Source of the DNA: Flavobacterium aeripolare
GTDB lineage: Bacteria; Bacteroidota; Bacteroidia; Flavobacteriales; Flavobacteriaceae
Length of the DNA stretch: 64,000 nt
Assembly: GCF_013294025.1 (NCBI RefSeq)
Contig: NZ_JABSNL010000011.1
Location: 109,219 to 173,218 of the forward strand
Reading direction: 5' to 3'
In this document: piece by piece, positions 44,451 through 52,644 of the stretch
Numbering within the stretch: position 1 is the stretch's first letter
How the letters are laid out: each line of letters opens with the position of its first letter
Notes under the pieces: generated by a model
What the model was told of the DNA's origin: nothing
The model's input: only the letters and a program-made list of their open reading frames with translations
The model's database searches: none
Made by a program: the position numbers and the translations under genes

Positions 44451-45647
44451 TTATGCTTTTTCTTTTTTTAAATAAAAAAGTAGTATTAATGCTAAGGCAG
44501 AGCAAACAGAAAACCCTATAAACAAAGGTAAAGCTGTAGTATCTATAAAACGACCAATAAATATACTCACAGGCACAGCCATTATAGTAGAAATACACCC
44601 CGTCACAGCAGCAGCAGTACCTGCAATATGACCAACTGGTTCCATGGCCATTGCGCGAACATTACCAAAGAGAAATCCTATGCTAAAAAACTGTAAACCA
44701 AAAAACAAGATTAAAATACGGATATCAGGATTGGGTTCATTGAAAAACAGCCCCACATAAATCGCTGAAACGGCAAAGAAACTAATTAAGGCAGTAGTGA
44801 TTAATTTTTCCATTCCGTACTTGATTACTAGTACACCATTAGAAAATACAGCCGCTCCAATTGCAATAGCTAAACCCGCAAAAATAAGCGGAAATTCATC
44901 CTTTAATTGATACTGCGTTTCAAAAATTTGCTGTGAACTACTTAAGTAAACCATGAATGATCCCGTTACAAAACCTGAGATGATGGTATAGCCTATTGTT
45001 TTTTTAAATTTGAAAAGTTCTTTGAACTCACTTATAAACCCTTGCAACGAAAATTCTTTTTTGTTGGCTATTGATAACGTTTCTGGTTGGCGTCTCCAGA
45101 ACCACAATGAAACCAAAAGACTAATGAGTACTTGAATATAAAAAATGCCATGCCAGTTGTAATAGTCTAAAACAAATTTACCTAAAGCTGGCGCTATTAC
45201 GGGAATCAAGATAAAAACTACGGTAACAAATGACATTATTCTTGCCATATAATCCCCACTAAATTGATCTCTAATGATGGCAATACTTATGGTTCTAGGT
45301 GCCGAAAGTCCCATACCTTGAAGAATACGCCCTAACACCATAACTTCTAGACTTGGCGCGTTTACACAAATAAAACTTGCTCCAATGAATAACGCAAATC
45401 CCATATAAACAACTGGTTTACGCCCAATACTATCAGACAAAGGACCAAATAATAAGGGACCAAAGCCTAATCCTAAAAAAATCATTGTGATGAGCAATTG
45501 ATTATCAACTACATCTGTGGTGCCTATACTCACACCTATGATATCTAGTGCGGGTAACAAAGCATCGATTGCTAATGCCACTACTGACATTAAAGAAGCC
45601 ATTAATGCGACAAACTCAAATTGGGAAGTGCGGATATTATTTTGCAT
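44451..45647 (-). CDS. MFS drug transporter, Bcr/CflA type
   Basis: Inner-membrane exporter of 398 residues with twelve hydrophobic helices. The Bcr/CflA-like start A-I-D-A-L-L-P-A-L and the loop motif G-P-L-S-D-S-I-G-R-K-P-V near residue 70 identify it; V-L-G-R-I-L-Q-G-M-G follows near 108. It is probably a proton-coupled multidrug or metabolite exporter. Standing alone at the end of the redox cluster, it is convergent with the NAD(P)-binding gene. Confidence 0.92.
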   Translation of the reverse strand: MQNNIRTSQFEFVALMASLMSVVALAIDALLPALDIIGVSIGTTDVVDNQLLITMIFLGLGFGPLLFGPLSDSIGRKPVVYMGFALFIGASFICVNAPSLEVMVLGRILQGMGLSAPRTISIAIIRDQFSGDYMARIMSFVTVVFILIPVIAPALGKFVLDYYNWHGIFYIQVLISLLVSLWFWRRQPETLSIANKKEFSLQGFISEFKELFKFKKTIGYTIISGFVTGSFMVYLSSSQQIFETQYQLKDEFPLIFAGLAIAIGAAVFSNGVLVIKYGMEKLITTALISFFAVSAIYVGLFFNEPNPDIRILILFFGLQFFSIGFLFGNVRAMAMEPVGHIAGTAAAVTGCISTIMAVPVSIFIGRFIDTTALPLFIGFSVCSALALILLFYLKKEKA

Positions 45648-45772
45648 CGCACAAAATTACAGTATTTACTTGGTTTTTTTGCCTTTGCTGCATTTTTCGC
45701 TCTCTTAAAATCTACATCAAAAATAAACATGGAGCTAAAAGAACATGAAAAATGCACTACCGTCTTACCTAA

Positions 45773-45842
45773 GCCCGATAGCAATGAAAATCCTTGTGGG
45801 GCTGGCGTTATGCCCCACAAGATTGTAGTGAATAGCGGGAAA
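45773..45842. repeat. REP-like hairpin repeat
   Basis: CTTGTGGGGC (45793-45802) and GCCCCACAAG (45812-45821) form a perfect 10-bp stem, flanked by CCCGATAGCAATGAAAAT on the left and GATTGTAGTGAATAGCGGGA on the right. From memory this arrangement matches an intergenic repeat family frequent in Flavobacterium genomes. It lies in the interval upstream of the MFS gene. Confidence 0.6.
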
Positions 45843-45881
45843 ACTGTTTGTTGAAAATGGTGACCTTGTCTTCCTGAAAAT

Positions 45882-48149
45882 TTAGTTTAAAGTTGCTTTA
45901 TACATTCTTGCTTCGTTCCAAGTAAATTTATCGCTGTTATTTTCCATTAAGGTATTTAGAGATTCCTCCTTATACCCTTGAAAAGCTTCTGCTAATGTTT
46001 TTATTTTATCCTCAGGTAAAACTTCATTGATAGATACCGCTTTAGTTTGTATCAATTGTACAAAATGGGAGTAAATGGTTTGTTTTGTAAGCACCCTAAT
46101 AGTGGCAATATCTGCAATTGAATTTTTTTCTACCCAGAGCTCATACGTTTCTTGTACGGTCGATTTTTTGGCTGGCTTTTTAGTAGCTTTTTTAGAAGTG
46201 TAACGGTTGGCATCCGCATCATCCTCAATCAAGGTCACATGAGTATCCTTAAACTGATTTTGAATCGCTTCTGTTTTTCTCGAAATGTATTTCTTGATTT
46301 CGTCAGACGTTAGTTTTTCTTTCGAAATGGTTTCACCCGCTACCACTGTTTCAATTAACAGTTTTGCTTTCATCAATCTCAAAATAGCTTTTGATTGCAA
46401 CTCTTCAAGGATTGTTAGTTCGTCAAAGAATGCCTTTCCTTTCTTCATACGCTTGACCTCCTCTATCTTCCAGAGTAGTTCAAAAACTAAATCATCCATA
46501 GGTTTAAGGAAATAATCAAAGGCGGCCTGAATGCGTTCAGATACATGGATTAAGTCCACGGTTTCACTATTGAAAATTTTATTAAGTTGTTTAATAAAAT
46601 TGCGGGACGGGTCCATTAGTGCGTCTATGGCTTGTAATTGATTGTTTGCCCAGTTAGCGTGTTTTGACTTTCCAGAACTTTCAGCATTGTCTCCGTAACT
46701 GTATTTGTGGTTGCGCCACTCTTGAGCTAAATCTGTCCAATCAAAACTGGTAATCAAATAGTTGTGTATGAAATTCTTTGTTTCAAAATGCAAAGAGTTT
46801 TTTAATAGTTCGTCAGTAGCTTTGTTTAAGGCATAATCCATTACATCTTGATCGTTAGAAATACCGTTCATTCTTAGAGGAGATAGCAAAATAAGGCCCT
46901 CTAAGGAGCGCAAACGAGAAAGAGCAACATATGCTTGTCCAGGCATGAAAACCTTCGAAACATCAATTGCAGCTTTGTCAAAAGTTAATCCTTGGCTTTT
47001 GTGAACAGTAATTGCCCATGCTAATTTTATTGGGTAGTGCACAAAAGTACCTAGGACTTCCTCTTCGATTTCCTTAGTAACCGGGTCAACTTTATAGCGA
47101 ATGTTTTGCCATTCATAGCGATCTACTTCTATAGTTTTATCTTCTTCGGGAAAGTGAACCGTAATTTCTTGCATCCCTAGGGATTTGATGATTCCCATTT
47201 TTCCGTTGAAGTAATTTTTCTCGAATGACAAATCGTTTTTAACAAACATTACTTGTGCGCCTATTTTTAATTGCAAACGCTCCTCAATGGGGAAAATCTT
47301 TTCAGGAAAATCTCCCACGATGTCTGGATTATAGGTTATCAACTCCCCATTTAAATCGGCTAATGCTTGCGCGTTCATTTCGTCTGCTTTTGCATTGTGC
47401 GTCGTTAAGGTGATAAAACCTTTATTAGCCTTTAAGTCAAAATCTGGTTTTACGTACTTATTCAAAGTAGCAACATCAGCAGCGGTGATGGTATTATTTC
47501 TAAGATTATTTAAAACCGAAATGAAATCGGTATCTGTTTGACGATAAATTTTTGAAAGTTCAATATACAAAGGCGGCGCTATTTGCACAGCATGTGAATG
47601 AAAAAAGAACTTTCCACGGTAATACTGTTTTAGCGTACGCCACTCTTCATCACGAATAACAGGAGGTAGTTGTAATAAATCTCCTATGTACAAAACTTGA
47701 ACACCTCCAAAAGGAGTGGCCTTTTTACGAACGGTTTGCATCATGTAATCCATTGCATCCAGCAAATCAGCACGCAACATACTTACTTCGTCGATTACAA
47801 GTAGTTCCATGTTACGTATTACTGCTTTTTTCAAACCGCTCATTTTGAAATGCCTGCGCAAGGTATCTTTAGACTCAAATTTTACTGTATCTGTAAATTG
47901 TGATTCTACATTAAAAGCAGGAATAAATCCACCAAAGGGCAATTGAAACATAGAATGAATTGTAACCCCTCCCGCATTTAGCGCTGCGATACCTGTAGGC
48001 GCTACCACCACCGTATTTTTATGCGTAGTTGCAATAATCTCACGCAGCAGCGTGGTCTTACCCGTACCTGCTTTTCCCGTTAAAAAAATAGAACGTTGTG
48101 TTTGATTGATGAACTGTAATGTGTAAGCAGCAGCTTCAGAGATAGTTTG
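45882..48149 (-). CDS. Pif1/RecD-like SF1 helicase with C-terminal HTH
   Basis: ATP-dependent DNA helicase of 755 residues from M-Q-T-I-S-E-A-A. Walker A is G-K-A-G-T-G-K-T-T near residue 27, Walker B is L-V-I-D-E-V-S-M near 115, and a late motif is W-A-I-T-V-H-K-S-Q-G-L-T-F near 385, followed by Y-V-A-L-S-R. A C-terminal helical part ends in a helix-turn-helix-like segment (S-I-A-D-I-A-T-I-R-V-L-T-K-Q-T-I near 690). A start at 48194 is open but adds residues without similarity. Confidence 0.9.
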   Translation of the reverse strand, partial: QTISEAAAYTLQFINQTQRSIFLTGKAGTGKTTLLREIIATTHKNTVVVAPTGIAALNAGGVTIHSMFQLPFGGFIPAFNVESQFTDTVKFESKDTLRRHFKMSGLKKAVIRNMELLVIDEVSMLRADLLDAMDYMMQTVRKKATPFGGVQVLYIGDLLQLPPVIRDEEWRTLKQYYRGKFFFHSHAVQIAPPLYIELSKIYRQTDTDFISVLNNLRNNTITAADVATLNKYVKPDFDLKANKGFITLTTHNAKADEMNAQALADLNGELITYNPDIVGDFPEKIFPIEERLQLKIGAQVMFVKNDLSFEKNYFNGKMGIIKSLGMQEITVHFPEEDKTIEVDRYEWQNIRYKVDPVTKEIEEEVLGTFVHYPIKLAWAITVHKSQGLTFDKAAIDVSKVFMPGQAYVALSRLRSLEGLILLSPLRMNGISNDQDVMDYALNKATDELLKNSLHFETKNFIHNYLITSFDWTDLAQEWRNHKYSYGDNAESSGKSKHANWANNQLQAIDALMDPSRNFIKQLNKIFNSETVDLIHVSERIQAAFDYFLKPMDDLVFELLWKIEEVKRMKKGKAFFDELTILEELQSKAILRLMKAKLLIETVVAGETISKEKLTSDEIKKYISRKTEAIQNQFKDTHVTLIEDDADANRYTSKKATKKPAKKSTVQETYELWVEKNSIADIATIRVLTKQTIYSHFVQLIQTKAVSINEVLPEDKIKTLAEAFQGYKEESLNTLMENNSDKFTWNEARMYKATLN

Positions 48150-48258
48150 CATTGTACGGATAAATTTTAATGAAACCTTCAAAAAAGGCAACAAGTCTAA
48201 ATAATTGTAAATGTAAGATAATTTTAAATATAGTAGTTTTGAATCCTATAAAACAGAA

Positions 48259-48293
48259 AAAAGCCTCCGTTCTCAGTAGAGAATGGAGGCTTT
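48259..48293 (-). terminator. Terminator after OmpH-like gene
   Basis: AAAGCCTCC and GGAGGCTTT with an extended, nearly perfect stem (one mismatch); on the minus strand it is followed by TTTTTT. Confidence 0.8.
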
Positions 48294-48314
48294 AATTCTT
48301 GTAAAGGACTAAAA

Positions 48315-48896
48315 TTATTTTTTAGCTTCTTCTATTTCTTCTTTAACTTCTTTGTCATCAGTTTTAGCAGTAGACTTGTATTTGTCATTTAATGCTTTGA
48401 TGATTTCTTTAGTAATATCATATTTCTCTTCGGCATATAAAACTGATGCAGCATCACCTGTACCGTAGATATAAGCATATCCTTTTTCTTTTCCGTATGC
48501 TTTGATGAACTTTTTAACTCCTGAAACTAAGCTGTCCATTTCTGCACCACTTTCTTGTTGCAATTGTTGTGCTAGAGATTGTTGCGCATAGCTTAATTGC
48601 TGCTCTCTTTTTTGCAATTCAGCTCCTTGTTTTTGAGCCCACTCTTGACCGTTAGCTTGTGCTTGTTTTTGGAAATTTGCAGCATCTTGTTTGAATCGAT
48701 TAATTTCAGCTTCTAACTGTCTTCCTTTTTCTTCTGACTGTCCTTTATATTTAGCTTCTAAATCTTTTGCCTCTGTGTATTCTTTCATTAATACCGACGT
48801 ATCAATATAAGCAGTTTTTACTTCTTTAACTTCTGAATTTTGGTTACAAGCAATAGCTGATAATGAAATTGCGATAATAAATAATACTTTTTTCAT
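48315..48896 (-). CDS. OmpH/Skp-family lipoprotein
   Basis: Envelope protein of 193 residues related to the periplasmic chaperone Skp. The lipobox S-A-I-A-C near residue 17 marks it as a lipoprotein, unlike classical soluble Skp. A conserved A-Y-I-D-T-S-V-L-M-K-E-Y strand precedes a long coiled coil (about 40-120), the usual tentacle, and G-K-E-K-G-Y-A-Y-I-Y-G-T-G follows. The C-terminal ~25 residues are highly charged. It likely helps outer-membrane or lipoprotein assembly. It has its own promoter and terminator. Confidence 0.87.
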   Translation of the reverse strand: MKKVLFIIAISLSAIACNQNSEVKEVKTAYIDTSVLMKEYTEAKDLEAKYKGQSEEKGRQLEAEINRFKQDAANFQKQAQANGQEWAQKQGAELQKREQQLSYAQQSLAQQLQQESGAEMDSLVSGVKKFIKAYGKEKGYAYIYGTGDAASVLYAEEKYDITKEIIKALNDKYKSTAKTDDKEVKEEIEEAKK

Positions 48897-48929
48897 TTTG
48901 GTTTCTTTTGTAATTTAAAGTGTTTAGGA

Positions 48930-48937
48930 CAAAAATA
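48930..48937 (-). promoter_or_regulatory. Promoter -7 box of the OmpH-like gene (TATTTTTG)
   Basis: On the minus strand TATTTTTG fits TAnnTTTG, 33 bp before the start codon. Confidence 0.5.
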
Positions 48938-49141
48938 TAAAAAATAAGGTCGTAACCTAAAAAACTTAATAATTTATGATTATTTTCTACTATTAGATTT
49001 AATTATTGATCTATAAAAAGCCATCAATATTCGTTATTAAAATTGACTTTATATAAAACGATTTAAGGGATTTTCTGATTTTCGGTATCTTAGTGGTTAT
49101 TTACGGATAAAAAACCGCCTTAAACAGCCGTTTAAATGATT

Positions 49142-49990
49142 TTACTTGTTTTTTAACACATAAATGTGTGAAGAATACTCTAAACTTCTCCCTGCTTTAA
49201 TATTTGACTTTAATCCGATATAAAATGCTTTTACAAAATTCATTTTTCCGTTTTTGTATTTTTCAGAAAGCAAGCTAACATAGAAAGAGTCAAATTTCAT
49301 AGGAAGCACTTTGACTAATTCGATATTTTCAATTTCGAATAATTTTGCAATTGCTTTTTTCGAAAAATGCCAAAAATGAATTGGCACATCATAAGCAGCC
49401 CAATACGCATTATAATATTGTGCATCGTAAGACTTATGATTTGGAACGGCAACAATTAGAGACCCCGATGGTTTCAAGAGCCTTTTCAATTCTTTAATTT
49501 GTTCCTCTAGATTGGGAACATGTTCAAGAACGTGCCACATCGTAATTACATCAAAACTATGAGATGCTAATTCCTTTGTGTCTGTGACAAAGCTTACACC
49601 TTTATTGATTGCAATATTTTTAGCCTTTTCACTTGGCTCTACTCCTATTGTCTTCCATCCATTATTTTTTGCCACCGAAAGAAAATCTCCCGTTCCAGCA
49701 CCAATATCTAGAATTGCTCCTTTGTCTCTTTGTAAAGAGTTGATCAAATCTAGTTTATTCTTTAAAGCTATATTTTTCACAAAGTGATATGCTTTTTCAA
49801 AAAGGCTTCTTTTAGAATCTGTGTGAGAAATATAATCTACACTTTCATAATATTTTCCTAGAACATCTATACTTGGCTGCGGATGTGTCACTAGCATGTC
49901 TAAATCTTCGTCTCGATATAATTCAAAAACCTCCTTAGAAACAGAATGGTCTTTGACAGTTAAATAATGCTTTTTATTAGCGATGTCCAT
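49142..49990 (-). CDS. Class I SAM-dependent methyltransferase
   Basis: Methyltransferase of 282 residues. The SAM-binding motif I is I-L-D-I-G-A-G-T-G-D-F near residue 95, and motif post-II is M-W-H-V-L-E-H-V-P near 152. The N-terminal ~80 residues (P-Q-P-S-I-D-V-L-G-K-Y-Y-E-S-V-D-Y-I) match proteins where a small N-terminal domain precedes the UbiE/Bioc-type core. The substrate is unknown. It is a single gene downstream of mnmG on the same strand. Confidence 0.88.
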   Translation of the reverse strand: MDIANKKHYLTVKDHSVSKEVFELYRDEDLDMLVTHPQPSIDVLGKYYESVDYISHTDSKRSLFEKAYHFVKNIALKNKLDLINSLQRDKGAILDIGAGTGDFLSVAKNNGWKTIGVEPSEKAKNIAINKGVSFVTDTKELASHSFDVITMWHVLEHVPNLEEQIKELKRLLKPSGSLIVAVPNHKSYDAQYYNAYWAAYDVPIHFWHFSKKAIAKLFEIENIELVKVLPMKFDSFYVSLLSEKYKNGKMNFVKAFYIGLKSNIKAGRSLEYSSHIYVLKNK

Positions 49991-50100
49991 TAATGCGGTA
50001 ATTAATATTAATTTGAAATTAAAATCTCAGGTATAGTACTATAGGTGTTTATAAAAACTCGAGTTACCCTCAAGTCAATAATAGCGGACCTTAACAGCGT

Positions 50101-50116
50101 AGTTTCACGTGGAACA
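50101..50116. promoter_or_regulatory. parS-like site 1
   Basis: AGTTTCACGTGGAACA differs from the ParB-binding consensus TGTTTCACGTGAAACA at two positions. It lies 60 bp beyond the mnmG stop. Confidence 0.75.
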
Positions 50117-50175
50117 TAGCACTTGTTTGTATTATCAAAAAAATGATTCTCTGTTAAGAAGCTTATTTTACAATC

Positions 50176-52047
50176 CTACCTACCCATGTAAATAAGCAGT
50201 ACTGAAATATCAGATGGCGAAACACCACTAATTCTAGATGCTTGCGAAATTGTCACTGGACGAATTTTAGAAAGCTTTTGCTTTGCTTCAATAGACATTG
50301 ATTTTATCTTTTCGTAATCAAAATCTTCAGGGATTTTCACATCCTCTAGTCTCTTCAATTTATCAGCATTGTTTCTTTCTTTTTCAATATACCCAGAATA
50401 CTTTACTTGAATCTCAGCTTGCTCTAGAATTTCTTGATCGACATCATTCTCTTCGATATACGATTTCACTTTATCAAATTTCATGATATCTTCTAAATCA
50501 ATTTGCGGACGAGAGAATATTTTAAACATTTTGTCACCTTGCGAAATCAAAGCTGTATTCTTTGATTCTAATATTGGATTTGCTTCAGCAACCGTAACAC
50601 TAGCATCTCTAAAAAATGAAACCATTTTTTCTGATTCTTTAAGTTTATGTTCCATTCTTCTTAAGCGAGCTTCAGATGCTAAACCTATTTCATGAGACAT
50701 TGGCGTCAATCTAAAATCAGCATTGTCTTGACGAAGTAATGTCCTGTACTCTGCACGAGAAGTAAACATTCTATACGGTTCCTCTGTACCTTTTGTAATT
50801 AAGTCATCAATTAAAACACCAATATATGCTTCGTCTCTTTTTAAAATTAGCGGTGCTTTCTCTTTTACTTTAAGATGCGCATTTATTCCTGCCATCAAAC
50901 CTTGAGAAGCTGCTTCTTCATAACCAGTGGTTCCGTTTATTTGACCTGCAAAATACAAACCTTCTACCAACTTAGTTTCTAATGTATGCTTTAACTGCGT
51001 AGGTGGGAAATAATCATATTCAATTGCATAACCTGGACGCAAGAATTGTACTTTTTCAAAACCAGCCACAGCACGCATTGCCTTAAACTGAATATCTGCA
51101 GGTAAAGAAGTAGAAAATCCATTCACGTAAACTTCACAAGTCTTCCACCCTTCTGGCTCTATAAACAACTGATGTCTTTCTTTATCAGCAAAGCGATTTA
51201 TCTTATCTTCAATAGATGGACAATACCTTGGTCCAAGACTTTTAATTCTTCCATTAAACATAGGAGAACGATCAAAACCTTCTCTTAAAATATCATGAAC
51301 ATCAAGAGAAGTGTAAGTCATATGACATGACCTTTGATGAATCAATGGTGAAGTAATATCAGAATAAGAAAACTTATCTGGCTTAGCATCTCCCTTTTCT
51401 TCATTCATTTTTGTATAGTCTAATGAACGTCCATCTACACGCGGTGGTGTTCCAGTTTTCATTCGACCAGACTCAAAACCAACTTTAATTAGATCTTCAG
51501 TAATTCCATGTGCGGCACTTTCACCAGCTCTGCCTCCTCCAAACTGTTTGTCCCCTACGTGGATCAAACCATTTAAAAAAGTACCATTAGTCAACACAAC
51601 AGATTTGGCTTTAATTTCAATTCCTAACGAAGTTCGCACTCCTTTTACCTTACCTTCTTCGATAATTAAACCCTGAACCATCTCTTGATAAAAATCAAGA
51701 TTAGGAGTTCCTTCTAGCATCAATCTCCACTCCTCGGCAAAGCGCATTCTATCACTTTGAACTCTTGGAGACCACATAGCAGGACCCTTAGATTTGTTCA
51801 ACATTTTAAATTGAATTGCCGTACGATCAGATACAATTCCTGAGTAACCACCCAAGGCATCAATCTCTCTTACAATCTGTCCTTTTGCAATTCCACCCAT
51901 AGCAGGATTACAAGACATTTGCGCGATGTTCTGCAAGCTCATTGTAACCAATAAGGTGCGCGAACCTAAATTTGCAGCAGCAGCAGCAGCCTCAGATCCA
52001 GCATGACCAGCACCAACAACTATAACATCATATTCTTCTTGAAACAT
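50176..52047 (-). CDS. mnmG: tRNA uridine 5-carboxymethylaminomethyl modification enzyme
   Basis: FAD enzyme that with MnmE modifies the wobble uridine of several tRNAs. The FAD motif is V-V-G-A-G-H-A-G-S-E-A-A near residue 10, and signature stretches include C-N-P-A-M-G-G-I-A-K-G and G-L-Y-F-A-G-Q-I-N-G-T-T-G-Y-E-E-A-A-S. Length 623 is standard. mnmG (gidA) often lies near the chromosome origin; four parS-type sites around it here fit that pattern. Confidence 0.97.
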   Translation of the reverse strand: MFQEEYDVIVVGAGHAGSEAAAAAANLGSRTLLVTMSLQNIAQMSCNPAMGGIAKGQIVREIDALGGYSGIVSDRTAIQFKMLNKSKGPAMWSPRVQSDRMRFAEEWRLMLEGTPNLDFYQEMVQGLIIEEGKVKGVRTSLGIEIKAKSVVLTNGTFLNGLIHVGDKQFGGGRAGESAAHGITEDLIKVGFESGRMKTGTPPRVDGRSLDYTKMNEEKGDAKPDKFSYSDITSPLIHQRSCHMTYTSLDVHDILREGFDRSPMFNGRIKSLGPRYCPSIEDKINRFADKERHQLFIEPEGWKTCEVYVNGFSTSLPADIQFKAMRAVAGFEKVQFLRPGYAIEYDYFPPTQLKHTLETKLVEGLYFAGQINGTTGYEEAASQGLMAGINAHLKVKEKAPLILKRDEAYIGVLIDDLITKGTEEPYRMFTSRAEYRTLLRQDNADFRLTPMSHEIGLASEARLRRMEHKLKESEKMVSFFRDASVTVAEANPILESKNTALISQGDKMFKIFSRPQIDLEDIMKFDKVKSYIEENDVDQEILEQAEIQVKYSGYIEKERNNADKLKRLEDVKIPEDFDYEKIKSMSIEAKQKLSKIRPVTISQASRISGVSPSDISVLLIYMGR

Positions 52048-52126
52048 TTATTTCAGTGTATTTACCCGACTAAGCGAGCGTATTATTTATTCCGTTTTGA
52101 GTATAACTTTTTATAGCTACCACTCT

Positions 52127-52142
52127 TGTTCCACGTGGAACT
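52127..52142. promoter_or_regulatory. parS-like site 2
   Basis: TGTTCCACGTGGAACT, a perfect palindrome over its inner 14 bases, 80 bp upstream of mnmG. Confidence 0.75.
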
Positions 52143-52172
52143 TCACTAATACCAAACTTAATAACAATCTAA

Positions 52173-52188
52173 TGTTCCACGTGAAACA
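52173..52188. promoter_or_regulatory. parS-like site 3
   Basis: TGTTCCACGTGAAACA differs from the consensus by one base. Confidence 0.8.
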
Positions 52189-52224
52189 TTAAAAAAATTA
52201 GTTAGAATAGTTTCTAGTTTAATG

Positions 52225-52644
52225 CTATTGTTTCACGTGGAACAACAATAGTTTTTCATCTTCCTTTTGACGCATTAACTTCTCATCTTCGTCACTCTTG
52301 TCCTTGTAACCACAGTAATGTAGCATGCCATGAACAAGAACACGCTTTAATTCTTCTTCAAATGTAACCTCAAAGTCCTTAGCATTGTCTATAACTCTTT
52401 CGATAGAAATAAAACAATCTCCACTGATTTCACTACCCATTGTGTAATCAAAACTAATAACATCTGTAAGGGTGTCGTGGTCTAAATACTCCACATTCAA
52501 CTTATGTAAATACTCGTCATCACAAAAGATATAATTAATCTCCCCTTCCTTTTTTCCTTCTGATGTAATAACCTGAGACAACCATTCTGCAACAACAGAC
52601 TCGTTATCTAAATTAAAATCATTTTCGTAATTAAAATTTATCAT
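52225..52644 (-). CDS. ybeY: Endoribonuclease YbeY (16S rRNA maturation)
   Basis: Zinc-dependent RNase for rRNA 3' processing and ribosome quality control. The zinc motif is H-G-M-L-H-Y-C-G-Y-K-D near residue 105 (H-x-x-x-H, further ligand in the following D-K-S-D-E-D), and D-H-D-T-L-T-D-V-I-S-F-D is near 60. It starts at 52644 (M-I-N-F-N-Y-E-N) and overlaps the DUF4175 stop by 14 bp. Its last codons F-H-V-K-Q are written by a parS site. Length 139 is normal. Confidence 0.94.
   Translation of the reverse strand: MINFNYENDFNLDNESVVAEWLSQVITSEGKKEGEINYIFCDDEYLHKLNVEYLDHDTLTDVISFDYTMGSEISGDCFISIERVIDNAKDFEVTFEEELKRVLVHGMLHYCGYKDKSDEDEKLMRQKEDEKLLLFHVKQ
52229..52244. promoter_or_regulatory. parS-like site 4, inside the ybeY 3' end
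   Basis: TGTTTCACGTGGAACA differs from the consensus by one base and lies within the ybeY coding region. Confidence 0.78.
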
